Shown piece by piece: positions 15,615 through 23,301 of a DNA stretch of 26,526 nt (position 1 is the first letter of the stretch; the number at the start of each line of letters is the position of its first letter). The stretch spans positions 1 to 26,526 of the forward strand of contig JAEZIJ010000106.1 of NCBI GenBank assembly GCA_023436715.1, written 5' to 3'. The stretch comes from Acidobacteriota bacterium. GTDB lineage: Bacteria > Acidobacteriota > Terriglobia > Bryobacterales > Bryobacteraceae. The notes under the pieces were generated by a model, which did not search any database, had not been told where the DNA came from, and saw nothing but the letters and a program-made list of their open reading frames with translations. The translations under genes were made by a program, and so were the position numbers.

Positions 15615-16382
15615 CTAGTGAGCCAGGCGAAACACCGCTTCGACGGTTCGCTCGGCCAGGCCGCCGATGACTTTCGGCCAGAGCGCGGCCGTCCAGGCGA
15701 GCAGCGCCAGGCCGGCCATCATCTTGATCGGGAACGCGAGCGAGATCACCTGCAACTGCGTGTTCAGGCGCCCGAGCAGGGCCAGAACGACGTCCGTCAT
15801 CGCCAGCAGCGCCACTACCGGCAGCACCAGCCGCAGCCCCGTCGAGAAGACCGCGGAAACCGACCGCCACAGCAAGTCGCTCATCCCGGCGGACAATTCG
15901 AAGGAACCGGGAGGCATGGAAGTCAGGCTCCGCGCCAGCACCCGCAGCACCTGGCGGTCGAAGCCCAGCGCGAACAGAAGAATGCCACCGAGCAGTTGCG
16001 CAATGACGATCAGGTAACTGGCCTCGGCTTCCGTGGTGGGATCGATGGTGGAGGCGTAGCTGTAGCCCGCCTGCAGGCTGACGATCTGCGCGCCCATCAC
16101 CAGCACCTCGGTCAGGCAGGCCACCAGCAGCCCGACGGCGACGCCGAAACCGGCTTCGGCCAGCATGGCGCCCACAAACAGCGCCGGATCCGAGGCGCCC
16201 ATCTTTGGCGGCCAGTACGGGAACAACAGAAAAGCGGCCGCGGCCGATAGCATGACGCGGGGAAGAGCAGGTCCACTGCGCAGGCCGGGCATGGGAACGA
16301 ACATCATCATGCCGCCCATCCGGAACATCACCAGCAGGAAGGAGGTGAGCGTCTCGGCCGGAATGAACAGGCTACTTTGCAT
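15615..16382 (-). CDS. fliR: Flagellar biosynthesis protein FliR
   Basis: This 255-residue membrane protein is FliR, part of the FliP-FliQ-FliR export channel in the MS ring. It has five or six hydrophobic segments spread over the whole length, including LLVMFRMGGMMMFVPMPGLR near the N-terminus. Also present are GLLVACLTEVLVMGAQIVSL, the family pattern QAGYSYASTIDPTTEAEASY at about residues 103-122, and LNTQLQVISLAFPIKMMAGL near the C-terminus. Length is standard (about 255-265). Its ATG overlaps the end of fliQ by 11 bases, and flhB follows 15 bases later. Confidence 0.95.
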   Translation of the reverse strand: MQSSLFIPAETLTSFLLVMFRMGGMMMFVPMPGLRSGPALPRVMLSAAAAFLLFPYWPPKMGASDPALFVGAMLAEAGFGVAVGLLVACLTEVLVMGAQIVSLQAGYSYASTIDPTTEAEASYLIVIAQLLGGILLFALGFDRQVLRVLARSLTSMPPGSFELSAGMSDLLWRSVSAVFSTGLRLVLPVVALLAMTDVVLALLGRLNTQLQVISLAFPIKMMAGLALLAWTAALWPKVIGGLAERTVEAVFRLAH

Positions 16383-16641
16383 ACCGGCTGAGATCGGAGA
16401 GAAGAGAGATCGTGTAGCTGGCGATCTGCCGCAGCATCCACGGCCCGAGCACCAGGAAGGAACCGAGGAAGATGGCCAGCCGCGGCACCGCGCTGAAGGC
16501 CGAGTCCTGCATCGAGGTCGCCACCTGCACGATGTTCACAGCCACGCCTGTGACGAAGGCGACCAGCAAAATCGGGGCGCCCAGCCAGAAGGCGGTCATC
16601 AAAGCTTCGCGCACGATCTGTATGGCGGTTTCCGGAGTCAC
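16372..16641 (-). CDS. fliQ: Flagellar biosynthesis protein FliQ
   Basis: This 89-residue protein is FliQ, a two-helix membrane component of the export channel. It begins MTPETAIQIVREALMTAFWL, close to the family start (MTPE..v..l...al...l). It has hydrophobic segments at about residues 15-40 (LGAPILLVAFVTGVAVNIVQ) and 52-75 (RLAIFLGSFLVLGPWMLRQI), joined by the conserved VATSMQDSAFSAVPR. The start codon is GTG. It lies 16 bases after fliP and overlaps fliR by 11 bases. This fliP-fliQ-fliR-flhB order is the common one in bacteria. Confidence 0.95.
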   Translation of the reverse strand: MTPETAIQIVREALMTAFWLGAPILLVAFVTGVAVNIVQVATSMQDSAFSAVPRLAIFLGSFLVLGPWMLRQIASYTISLLSDLSRYAK

Positions 16642-16657
16642 GGTTTTCAGGCCTTTC

Positions 16658-17413
16658 CTATATGGGATAGAACGTCTTGGCGAGAGACCCGATCACCAGG
16701 TTCCATCCATCGACGAGCACAAACAGCAGGATCTTGAACGGCGCCGAGACCATTACCGGCGGCAACTGAACCATTCCTATGCAAAGCGTGATCGAGGCCA
16801 CCACGAGATCGATCACCAGAAACGGCAGGTAGAGCACCGCGCCGATCTGAAATCCCGCCTTCAGTTCCGAAAGGATGTAAGCCGGGGCGAGAATCGAGAA
16901 GTCGAGGTCGGCCGCCTTCTGCGGCGGGGGCGCCTTGGCCATTTCGACGAACAACTGAATGTCCTTCTCCCTGGCGAACCTGACGAAAAAGCGCTTCAGC
17001 GGCGCGGCGGAATTATCCATAGCCTGTGAGAAGGTGATCTTGCCCTCATCGAGAGGCACCCACGCGTTCTTGTAGATCTCCTTGCCCACAGGCTGCATAA
17101 TCACGAGCGAAACGAACAGCGCCAGACCGATCAGAATCTGGTTCGACGGCGTGGACTGCGTCCCGAGCGCCTGGCGGAGGAAGTGCAGCACGATCGTGAT
17201 CCGGAGAAACGGCGAGAGCGAGATGACCACCGCCGGTAAAAATGTCAGCAGCGTGAGGGACAGCGCGATCCGCATCGGCAGGCTCAGGCCCGTGCCGCCC
17301 GGCCCTTTTGTTTCCGTGATTCCGAAAACGCTGTCGGGCGGCGCTGCCTGGAGCGCCGCCGGGAGGAGCAGCAGGCACGCCAGTAACGCAAGTATTATTC
17401 CGGCGCGGCTCAC
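16658..17413 (-). CDS. fliP: Flagellar biosynthesis protein FliP
   Basis: This 251-residue protein is FliP, the main subunit of the export channel. It has an N-terminal cleavable signal peptide (MSRAGIILALLACLLLLPAA, cut probably after LQA), as FliP normally does. Conserved parts are LLTFLPAVVISLSPFLRITI, VLHFLRQALGTQSTPSNQIL, FFVRFAREKDIQLFVEMAKA, ILAPAYILSELKAGFQIGAV, and LPPVMVSAPFKILLFVLVDG near the end. Four transmembrane helices are expected in the mature protein. The start codon is GTG and overlaps the fliN stop (GTGA), with GAAGGAG upstream. FliO, which often lies between fliN and fliP and helps FliP assemble, is absent here. Confidence 0.96.
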   Translation of the reverse strand: MSRAGIILALLACLLLLPAALQAAPPDSVFGITETKGPGGTGLSLPMRIALSLTLLTFLPAVVISLSPFLRITIVLHFLRQALGTQSTPSNQILIGLALFVSLVIMQPVGKEIYKNAWVPLDEGKITFSQAMDNSAAPLKRFFVRFAREKDIQLFVEMAKAPPPQKAADLDFSILAPAYILSELKAGFQIGAVLYLPFLVIDLVVASITLCIGMVQLPPVMVSAPFKILLFVLVDGWNLVIGSLAKTFYPI

Positions 17414-17658
17414 GCGTGCTCCTTCAGGCTGGTGATTCGAAGCGCGAGCGCCCCGTCAATCGGCACCAGTTCGCCCGAACCTACGAATCTCCCCCCGATG
17501 CGGATCTCCAAATTGTCGCCGGCGGCGTGTGCGCTGCGGATCACACTGCCCTCGGTCCATTCGGAGACCTCTCCGAGCGGATAGGTTCCGCAGTCCAGCG
17601 CGACGTCCACGGTCACAGGGACCTTGGAAAGCGCGCCCAGCTCCATAGCCGATGGCAT
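17410..17658 (-). CDS. fliN: Flagellar motor switch protein FliN (short form)
   Basis: This 82-residue protein is a single SpoA/SPOR-like C-ring domain, as in FliN. It reads LSKVPVTVDVALDCGTYPLG, then EVSEWTEGSVIRSAHAAGDN, LEIRIGGRFVGSGELVPIDG and ALALRITSLKE. It lacks the variable N-terminal extension of enteric FliN (137 residues). A good AGGAGG site precedes the ATG. It lies directly between flgE and fliP, a usual place for fliN, and no fliM gene accompanies it in the window. It could be called FliN/YscQ family if one wished to be cautious, but the context favours the flagellar C-ring. Confidence 0.9.
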   Translation of the reverse strand: MPSAMELGALSKVPVTVDVALDCGTYPLGEVSEWTEGSVIRSAHAAGDNLEIRIGGRFVGSGELVPIDGALALRITSLKEHA

Positions 17659-17669
17659 CGACGGCCTCC

Positions 17670-18899
17670 TTAACGCTTGAGATTGATCACTTCCTGACTA
17701 ATCTCATCGGCCGTTGAGATCACTCTTGAGTTAACTTGATAGCCGCGTTGGTAAGTAATGAGCTTCGTGAATTCCTCGGCGATATCGACCCTGGAGCCCT
17801 CAAGCGATCCGCCCACGATTTTTCCGCGCCCGCCCGTGCCGGAAGCGCCGATTGCCGGGTCCGCCGTGGATGCGCTGGCGAGAAACGTGTTGTTGCCCGC
17901 GCCGATCAGAGTATCGGGGTTGCGGATGCCGGCAACCGCCAGTTGGGCCAGCGTCAGCAGCCGGCCGTTGGAATACTGCGCCACCACCAGCCCGCCATCC
18001 CCGATCCCGACCTGCAGTAGTTCCGCCGCCGTATAGCCGTCCTGCGCAATCGCCGAGGGGTTCGATGCGCCGGCGTACTGAGTGAGCCGCGACGTCCCGT
18101 CCGGGTTCATAAAGTCCCAGGTGATGTCCATGTCGTCGGCGCCATCGTCCAGACCGGTGACGGTGATGGTCTCGCCCGTCGCCCCGCCGGTCAGCTTGCC
18201 ATCGCTGCCGAAGGTCAGGGTGCCGGAGCCGGCCACGGCGACACTGCCGCCGGAGGCCGGGTCGATATCGACCGCGTAGTCCCACTCATTCGCCGTCGCC
18301 GACTTGGTGAAGGTGAAGTTGAGCACGTGCGTTTTGCCGAGCGAGTCGACCACCTTCATAGGCACCTTGAACTCCGTTCCATCCGCTGCGTCCACGTCCA
18401 GGTTCGCATCCATCGACAGCGTCGTGGTTGCCTTCGGAGGCAGGATGGCGCCCGTCGGGATGGTGATCGGGCTGATTGCGCCGCTCGGGTTGATGGCGCC
18501 GTTCACGGCCGGGTAGCCCATCACCTTTTCACCCGTCGCGGTGATCAGGTTCCCGCCCAGATCGATACGGAAGCTCCCCGCCCGGGAGAACAGCGTCTCC
18601 CCCGAAGATCCCTGGAGGACGAAGAAGCCCGACCCCTGTATGCCCGCCGTCAGCGCCCCGCTGCTGGGCTGCAAGGGGCCCTGCGAGAAGTCGCGGCGCG
18701 TCCGCGGAGTCGCGACGCCGAACCCCACCTGGGTATCGCCCATCCCCGAGCCCATGGACCGCGAAACCATGTCGCTGAACTCGATCACGCTGGCTTTGAA
18801 GCCCGGCGTGTTGAGATTGGCCAGATTGTTTCCGACGACGTCGATCGCCGTCTCGTTCGCCTTCAACGCGGATAGTGCGGTTGAGAATGAATTGAGCAT
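17670..18899 (-). CDS. flgE: Flagellar hook protein FlgE
   Basis: This 409-residue protein is the hook subunit. The N-terminus has MLNSFSTALSALKANETAID followed by VVGNNLANLNTPGFKAS, the rod/hook motif. Next come the FlgE-type segment GSGFFVLQGSSGETLFSRAG (about 91-110) and a central region with DLN/hook domain pattern (ATTTLSMDANLDV, then DSLGKTHVLNFTFTKSATAN). The C-terminus reads EGSRVDIAEEFTKLITYQRG and YQVNSRVISTADEISQEVIN. The size matches typical FlgE proteins of 400-420 residues. AAGGAGA precedes its ATG. It follows flgD by 14 bases and precedes fliN by 11. The flgF and flgG relatives on the other strand are shorter and lack the central hook domains. Confidence 0.95.
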   Translation of the reverse strand: MLNSFSTALSALKANETAIDVVGNNLANLNTPGFKASVIEFSDMVSRSMGSGMGDTQVGFGVATPRTRRDFSQGPLQPSSGALTAGIQGSGFFVLQGSSGETLFSRAGSFRIDLGGNLITATGEKVMGYPAVNGAINPSGAISPITIPTGAILPPKATTTLSMDANLDVDAADGTEFKVPMKVVDSLGKTHVLNFTFTKSATANEWDYAVDIDPASGGSVAVAGSGTLTFGSDGKLTGGATGETITVTGLDDGADDMDITWDFMNPDGTSRLTQYAGASNPSAIAQDGYTAAELLQVGIGDGGLVVAQYSNGRLLTLAQLAVAGIRNPDTLIGAGNNTFLASASTADPAIGASGTGGRGKIVGGSLEGSRVDIAEEFTKLITYQRGYQVNSRVISTADEISQEVINLKR

Positions 18900-18913
18900 G
18901 AGTCTCCTTGATG

Positions 18914-19201
18914 TCAGGCTGCCGCGCCGCTTTCCGAATCCGCCTGCGCGGGTAGCCGGCCTGTGAGCGTATCGAGATTCTCCCGGATCGCAATGACCTG
19001 TTCGAGCTGGCTGAACTGCGAGAGCTGGGTCAGGAACTGGACGCTGTCGGCCGGATTCAGCGGGTCCTGATTCTTGAGCTGCGCTATGAGCAGCTTGAGA
19101 AACATCTCTTTAGTGGATTCTTCGGTCTTAGCGGCGCCGGGCTCCGCGCCCGTAGTCTCCGCCGCATCGGCTTGCCGGGTGTATACCGGATTCGTCGTCA
19201 T
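18914..19201 (-). CDS. flgD: Hook cap scaffold FlgD, short form
   Basis: FlgD caps the growing hook. From the ATG at 19201 the protein has only 95 residues. It contains the conserved scaffold segment EMFLKLLIAQLKNQDPLNPA followed by DSVQFLTQLSQFSQLEQVIA, then ends shortly after. The C-terminal tudor/fibronectin-like part of enteric FlgD (about 230 residues) is missing, as in several other bacteria that keep only the scaffold domain. I chose this ATG because AGGAGGG lies seven bases upstream and because it overlaps the fliK stop (ATGA). The open frame extends upstream to 19258 but without family character. FlgE follows after 14 bases. Confidence 0.92.
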   Translation of the reverse strand: MTTNPVYTRQADAAETTGAEPGAAKTEESTKEMFLKLLIAQLKNQDPLNPADSVQFLTQLSQFSQLEQVIAIRENLDTLTGRLPAQADSESGAAA

Positions 19202-20679
19202 CTTGTTTCCCTCCTGATCTGGCGCCTGCCAGGCACCTCCTCGAGATCCTCGATCCATTGCGGAGCACGTGGATGGCCGCGCCCGTCGCCGTGCCCACGC
19301 CCTTCGCCCTGGTATTGACCTTGGCCGTGAGAGAAGCCGGATCTTCCCTCGGAATCGCCGCGGCTGTCACCGGAGCCGCCTCCGGAAGCCGGGCTCGATT
19401 CCGGCCGCCAGATCTCCGCGTGTACCGCACTGCGCTCGATCCGGCTCACAAGGTTCGACAGGTCGCCGCGCAGCGAATCCGCCAAACCGGGATCGCCGGA
19501 GCGAACCGCCACATGAAGCTCCCCGCCGCGATCAACCACGCGCACATCGGCGGCGCGGGCCTGCGGATCGGTGATGCGAACGCTGAATTCGCGGACAGGC
19601 GCTTTGACGGATTCCGGTTGCTGCGGCGCCTCGACGCTGGTCCAGGCGGGAGCCGGCGGCGCGGGGTTCGGCTTCACAGGCTGCGGCACGGTCGACGGCT
19701 GAGTGACACCCTGCCCAGGAGCGGGCGCGGTGGAGTCCGGCCCCGGCGCCTGTGGCTTCGGAACCGTCGGAACGGTGTCCTCCGGCGGCTGCGCCTTCGC
19801 GGCCGGCTTCGATTCGATTGCTTCCTGCCGGGCTTCCGGGACGCGTTCTGCCTGCTCCGGTTTCGGGGCCGGTGCGTCGCTGAGCCTTGCCGCAAATGCG
19901 AGTTCGGAACGCGGCGGCTCGTCACGGGTCGGCATCGGAGCACTGGGTTTCAGATCCTCCGGCGCGCGTTGAGCCGGAGCCGGCGGCGCGGACGTTGCAG
20001 CCGGAACTATCGCCGGGGCAGAGTCTTTCGCCGGCATGACAGGCGGGGTGGCCGGCGGCGCCGTCGGCACGACCGCGGGCGCCGGCGCTGCGACAACACC
20101 GGGCGGCGGTGGCGGCGCGCCTTCGTCAATTTGCGTCTTGTTCTCACGGACAGGGACATTGGGAGCAATGCGCTCTATCGGGAGCGCCGGGCTTTGAGGC
20201 AAGTCCGGCTGCGGTGCGGGAGTGGGCGTCTCCGACTCACTCCCGGCCGTGGCCGGAGCGTCGGATTCCGGTACCACGGTCTCGACGGCCGGGAGCGTCA
20301 CTGCACACTGGGCGGAAGGAGAAAAACCGGAGCCGGTGTCCGGGTTTTCTTCGGTCTCCCTTTCCGCCGTCCCGGTGAAAGCCTCGAATCGCGCCTCCGG
20401 CAGGAGAACCGGCGCAATCGCCGGCGCCAACGAACGCGACGGACCGCGAGGGTTGCCTCCGCAGTCCTGCGATGTTGGTGCGTTCACAGCTCGCCGCAGA
20501 CCCTCGGGCGCGGCGCCGTCAGGCGTCTGCTCCGGAACCGCGGCGCCCGGCAGAATAGCCTGAATCAGGCTGTCGAAAGCGGCGGCCACGGCTCCGGATG
20601 CGGTCGGCGTAACACCCTGGACGCCCGCTTCCTGGCCGGCCTCAATCCCGATTGTGAGTTGCTCGCCGAAGATGATCAC
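19198..20679 (-). CDS. fliK: Hook-length control protein FliK
   Basis: This protein of about 493 residues fits FliK, the secreted ruler that signals FlhB to change export specificity when the hook is long enough. The first 360 residues are low in complexity, rich in Pro, Ala, Thr and Glu, as in FliK rulers. The compact C-terminal domain (about 365-430) contains FSVRITDPQARAADVRVVDR, GGELHVAVRSGDPGLADSLR and GDLSNLVSRIERSAVHAEIW, the usual FliK pattern. A Gly/Arg/His-rich tail follows. The start is uncertain: GTG at 20679 has GGA eight bases upstream; TTG at 20694 is also possible. It lies directly upstream of flgD, as in many bacteria, and overlaps it by four bases. Confidence 0.85.
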   Translation of the reverse strand: MIIFGEQLTIGIEAGQEAGVQGVTPTASGAVAAAFDSLIQAILPGAAVPEQTPDGAAPEGLRRAVNAPTSQDCGGNPRGPSRSLAPAIAPVLLPEARFEAFTGTAERETEENPDTGSGFSPSAQCAVTLPAVETVVPESDAPATAGSESETPTPAPQPDLPQSPALPIERIAPNVPVRENKTQIDEGAPPPPPGVVAAPAPAVVPTAPPATPPVMPAKDSAPAIVPAATSAPPAPAQRAPEDLKPSAPMPTRDEPPRSELAFAARLSDAPAPKPEQAERVPEARQEAIESKPAAKAQPPEDTVPTVPKPQAPGPDSTAPAPGQGVTQPSTVPQPVKPNPAPPAPAWTSVEAPQQPESVKAPVREFSVRITDPQARAADVRVVDRGGELHVAVRSGDPGLADSLRGDLSNLVSRIERSAVHAEIWRPESSPASGGGSGDSRGDSEGRSGFSHGQGQYQGEGRGHGDGRGHPRAPQWIEDLEEVPGRRQIRRETR

Positions 20680-20722
20680 GCAGGGTTCCAACAAGCATCT
20701 TGGCGGCCAAACCCGGCGCGTC

Positions 20723-21547
20723 TCACTGCAGGCTCGATTCCAGCCATCTCACGCTGTCCGCGGTGGAGGCGCACAGAGCCTCGTCCGCGAGGAAGTCCTC
20801 AGCCACCTGCGGCAGCCGCCAGTCCGGCAGTTCGTAGCCGGGACCCGAGGCGAATCCCAGCCGGTTGGCCACCAGGCACGCGGCACAGGCGAGTTCGGCC
20901 AATGGCGAGGCGGAGTTTTCGGGGTCGTGGTGGTGTGCGGCGCAGGCGGCGATCTCCTCGGGAATTCCCCACTTCCTCAGCAGCGCGCTCCCGAGTTCGC
21001 AGTGGTCCGCGCCCATCCATTCCCGTTCGCAGTCGCGCACAGTGCGCCCTGCGGCTGCCGCTCGAGCCAGCAGCGCGCTGTACTCGACGGGATACATACC
21101 GATAAACGCAAGCTGCCCAACGCTGTGCAGCAGACCGGCAATGTAGCCGTATTCGGAAGCGCAGCCTGCATCTGCCAGTTCGCGGCAGACGAGCGCGCAT
21201 GCGAGGTTGTGGCGCCACCACGCGCGAACGAATCCGTTCTTCACGCTGCCGGGAATCATGCGCCACAGCGCGGTGGTCGCGACAAGCAGGCCCAGCCGGT
21301 TCAATCCGAGCTTCGTGACCGCCGCCGGTATGCGCTTGACCTCCGTGCCGAGCCAGAGCAGCGGCGAGTTGGCCGCGCGCAGGACTTCCGTGGCCAGCGC
21401 GGCATCGGTTTCAAGAAGGCCGGAAACGCGGGGCAGGCTGACGTCTTCCTGCAAAAGCATCTGCATGAGGCGCGAGGCCACAGGCGAGAAAGGCGGCAGC
21501 CGTGAAGCGGCAAGCAGTTCGGTAATGGGCGGAGCGGTGTTCGTCAC
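20723..21547 (-). CDS. HDOD-domain protein
   Basis: This 274-residue protein is a single HDOD domain, related to HD hydrolases but lacking the full metal-binding HD set. The early segment LPPFSPVASRLMQMLLQEDV and SLPRVSGLLETDAALATEVL, then AANSPLLW and IPAAVTKLGLNRLGLLV, are the family hallmarks. GYIAGLLHSVGQLAFIGMYP replaces the HD pair by His-Ser, and EIAACAAHHHDPE follows. HDOD proteins take part in signalling in several bacteria, some of it linked to motility; the ligand here is unknown. It is the first gene of the minus-strand cluster, upstream of fliK, and starts with GTG at 21547. A sigma-28-like element lies just upstream. Confidence 0.85.
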   Translation of the reverse strand: MTNTAPPITELLAASRLPPFSPVASRLMQMLLQEDVSLPRVSGLLETDAALATEVLRAANSPLLWLGTEVKRIPAAVTKLGLNRLGLLVATTALWRMIPGSVKNGFVRAWWRHNLACALVCRELADAGCASEYGYIAGLLHSVGQLAFIGMYPVEYSALLARAAAAGRTVRDCEREWMGADHCELGSALLRKWGIPEEIAACAAHHHDPENSASPLAELACAACLVANRLGFASGPGYELPDWRLPQVAEDFLADEALCASTADSVRWLESSLQ

Positions 21548-21561
21548 AGCTTTCCAGTCTT

Positions 21562-21588
21562 GTATCGCCCGAAAGCGGACTTTTTTGA
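21562..21588 (-). promoter_or_regulatory. Sigma-28-like promoter upstream of the HDOD gene
   Basis: On the minus strand TCAA (21588-21585), 15 bases, then GGCGATAC (21569-21562) matches the flagellar sigma-28 pattern TAAA-N15-GCCGATAA at nine of twelve positions. It stands about 15 bases before the GTG of the HDOD gene, leaving a very short leader. The degree of match is modest. Confidence 0.35.
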
Positions 21589-21709
21589 GGCGGGAAGCCC
21601 GCCCCGGCGCGCCGCCTGGTGGCGAAATCTCGATGGCCCGGCTGTCGGAATCTCGCTGCGGAGCGTGCCGGAAGGCCGGGCCGCCGCGCTCGAAGCGGCA
21701 TTTCCGGAA

Positions 21710-21724
21710 TGGCCGCAGGCTTGC
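21710..21724 (+). promoter_or_regulatory. Sigma-54-like -24/-12 promoter upstream of flgF
   Basis: TGGC, seven bases, TTGC is present with exact cores and exact GG-N10-GC spacing; against TGGCAC-N5-TTGC it scores eight of ten. It lies in the divergent gap before flgF, where a promoter for flgFGAHIJ must be. The predicted start (about 21736) is only some six bases before the flgF ATG, and there is no ribosome-binding site between them. Confidence 0.5.
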
Positions 21725-21741
21725 ACAATAGTGCCGTCGTT

Positions 21742-22482
21742 ATGGATCCAGTTACCATCTCGGCGGCAAGCGGGTTGAGATCGCGTATGGAATCGCTCGA
21801 CATGCTGGCCAACAACCTGGCCAATGCCGCGACGGCAGGCTACAAGAAGGATGGAGAGTCCTACAGTCTGTACATGTCGGAGGTGGCGGCCGGCGAGGGC
21901 GCCGAGGCCGACCCGGTCACCGCCGTTCTGCCCGTGATCGAGAGGCGCTGGACCGATTTCTCTCAGGGCACCCTCGTCACTACGGGCAACCCGCTCGACC
22001 TCGCGCTTTCCGGCGAGGGCTTTTTCACTGTAGCGGGAGCGGGCGGACAGCTCTATACACGCAACGGCAGCTTCCACGTGTCCGCGAACGGCTATCTGGA
22101 GACGTCCGAGGGCTACCGCGTGCAGACGGCCGGCGGCGGAAACATTCAGGTGAATGCGAGGGACCCGGTCGAGATCGCCGCCGACGGCACCGTAAGCCAG
22201 AAGGGCCTGTCGCTCGGCAAGGTCGCCATCGTGCGGTTCGCGGAACCCGGCGGACTCGTCAAGACCGCCGGCGCCTACTACAGCAGTCAGGACGCGCCGA
22301 TTCCCGCCGGGAACACCGAGGTGGTGCAGGGCCGGACGGAGGGTTCCAATGTCAACACCGCGGAATCCGCCGTGCGCCTGATACACGTGATGCGGCAGTT
22401 CGAGGTGTTGACGAAGGCCGTCCTCCTCAACGCCGAGATGGACCGCCGCGCCACCGAGGAGGTAGCCCGTGTCGGCTCGTAA
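21742..22482 (+). CDS. flgF: Flagellar basal-body rod protein FlgF
   Basis: This 246-residue protein is a proximal/distal rod protein of the FlgF/FlgG family. From the ATG at 21742 it reads MDPVTISAASGLRSRMESLD followed by MLANNLANAATAGYKKDGES, the usual start. The middle has GTLVTTGNPLDLALSGEGFF and YTRNGSFHVSANGYLETSEG, and the C-terminus EGSNVNTAESAVRLIHVMRQ and FEVLTKAVLLNAEMDRRATE. I assign FlgF rather than FlgG because the next gene is the clear FlgG. The frame is open upstream to 21619, but the conserved N-terminus fixes the start. A sigma-54-like element ends 17 bases before the ATG and no ribosome site is visible. It is the first gene of a six-gene unit. Confidence 0.92.
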   Translation: MDPVTISAASGLRSRMESLDMLANNLANAATAGYKKDGESYSLYMSEVAAGEGAEADPVTAVLPVIERRWTDFSQGTLVTTGNPLDLALSGEGFFTVAGAGGQLYTRNGSFHVSANGYLETSEGYRVQTAGGGNIQVNARDPVEIAADGTVSQKGLSLGKVAIVRFAEPGGLVKTAGAYYSSQDAPIPAGNTEVVQGRTEGSNVNTAESAVRLIHVMRQFEVLTKAVLLNAEMDRRATEEVARVGS

Positions 22483-22509
22483 TTCGAACGTCCCAGGAGG
22501 AACAGGACA

Positions 22510-23301
22510 ATGATGCGTGCTCTTTACAGCGCGGCCAGCGGAATGACCGCGCAGCAGATGAACGTGGACAACATCGCCAACAACCTCGCCAACGCCAGCA
22601 CGGCCGGGTTCAAGATGCGGCGATCCCATTTCCAGGACCTGCTTTACCAGACCCTGGCTCAGCCGGGCGCGGCCGCGGGCGGCCAGAATACACTTCCGGT
22701 GGGCCTGCAACTCGGCTTGGGAACGCGGGCGGTGTCAAACGAGATCGTCTTCACCCAGGGCAGTTTCACCCAAACCGACAACCCGCTCGACGTCATCATC
22801 GAGGGCCGCGGATTCTTCCAGGTGCGAAGGCAGAACGGCGAACTGGCCTACACGCGCGCCGGTTCGTTCAAGCTCGACCGCGACGGCAACCTGGTTACCG
22901 TGGATAGCGACATGCTCGAGCCGCAGATCCGTATCCCGGCCGACGCCCAATCGATCTCGATCGCCGGCGACGGGACCGTCAGCTACACCCAGCCCGGCCA
23001 GACCACCACACAGCAGGCCGGGCAGATCCAACTCGCGAATTTCCAGAACCCGGCCGGGTTGAACAGCATCGGCCGCAGCCTCTTCACTCCGACGGACGCA
23101 TCGGGAGACCCGATTATCGGCACGCCGGGCGGCCAGGAAGGTCTCGGCACCCTGCAGCAAAATTTCATCGAGCGGTCGAACGTGAACGTGGTCGAAGAGT
23201 TCATCAGCCTGATCGTCAGCCAGCGCGCCTACGAGGCCAACTCCAAGGTGGTCAAGGCGGCCGATGACATGCACCAGCAGGTCAACAACATCAGTCGATG
23301 A
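22510..23301 (+). CDS. flgG: Flagellar distal rod protein FlgG
   Basis: This 263-residue protein is FlgG, the distal rod subunit, at the family's usual length of about 260. It starts MMRALYSAASGMTAQQMNVD followed by NIANNLANASTAGFKMRRSH. FlgG hallmarks are FQDLLYQTL, QLGLGTRAVSNEIVFTQGSF, TQTDNPLDVIIEGRGFFQVR, YTRAGSFKLDRDGNLVTVDS and the end SNVNVVEEFISLIVSQRAYE with ANSKVVKAADDMHQQVNNIS. A strong ribosome site (AGGAGG) precedes the ATG. Its stop overlaps the ATG of flgA by four bases (ATGA). Confidence 0.97.
   Translation: MMRALYSAASGMTAQQMNVDNIANNLANASTAGFKMRRSHFQDLLYQTLAQPGAAAGGQNTLPVGLQLGLGTRAVSNEIVFTQGSFTQTDNPLDVIIEGRGFFQVRRQNGELAYTRAGSFKLDRDGNLVTVDSDMLEPQIRIPADAQSISIAGDGTVSYTQPGQTTTQQAGQIQLANFQNPAGLNSIGRSLFTPTDASGDPIIGTPGGQEGLGTLQQNFIERSNVNVVEEFISLIVSQRAYEANSKVVKAADDMHQQVNNISR

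Noticed and set aside
19258..21105. Plus-strand open frame of 615 codons opposite fliK and the HDOD gene
   Set aside because: Very Arg-rich (runs of RRRRR), no domain, and opposite two recognised genes. It arises from the Pro/Ala codon bias of fliK.
21544..22710. Minus-strand open frame of 388 codons opposite flgF
   Set aside because: Antisense to flgF and the start of flgG, with shadow-type composition; it also covers the flgF promoter gap.
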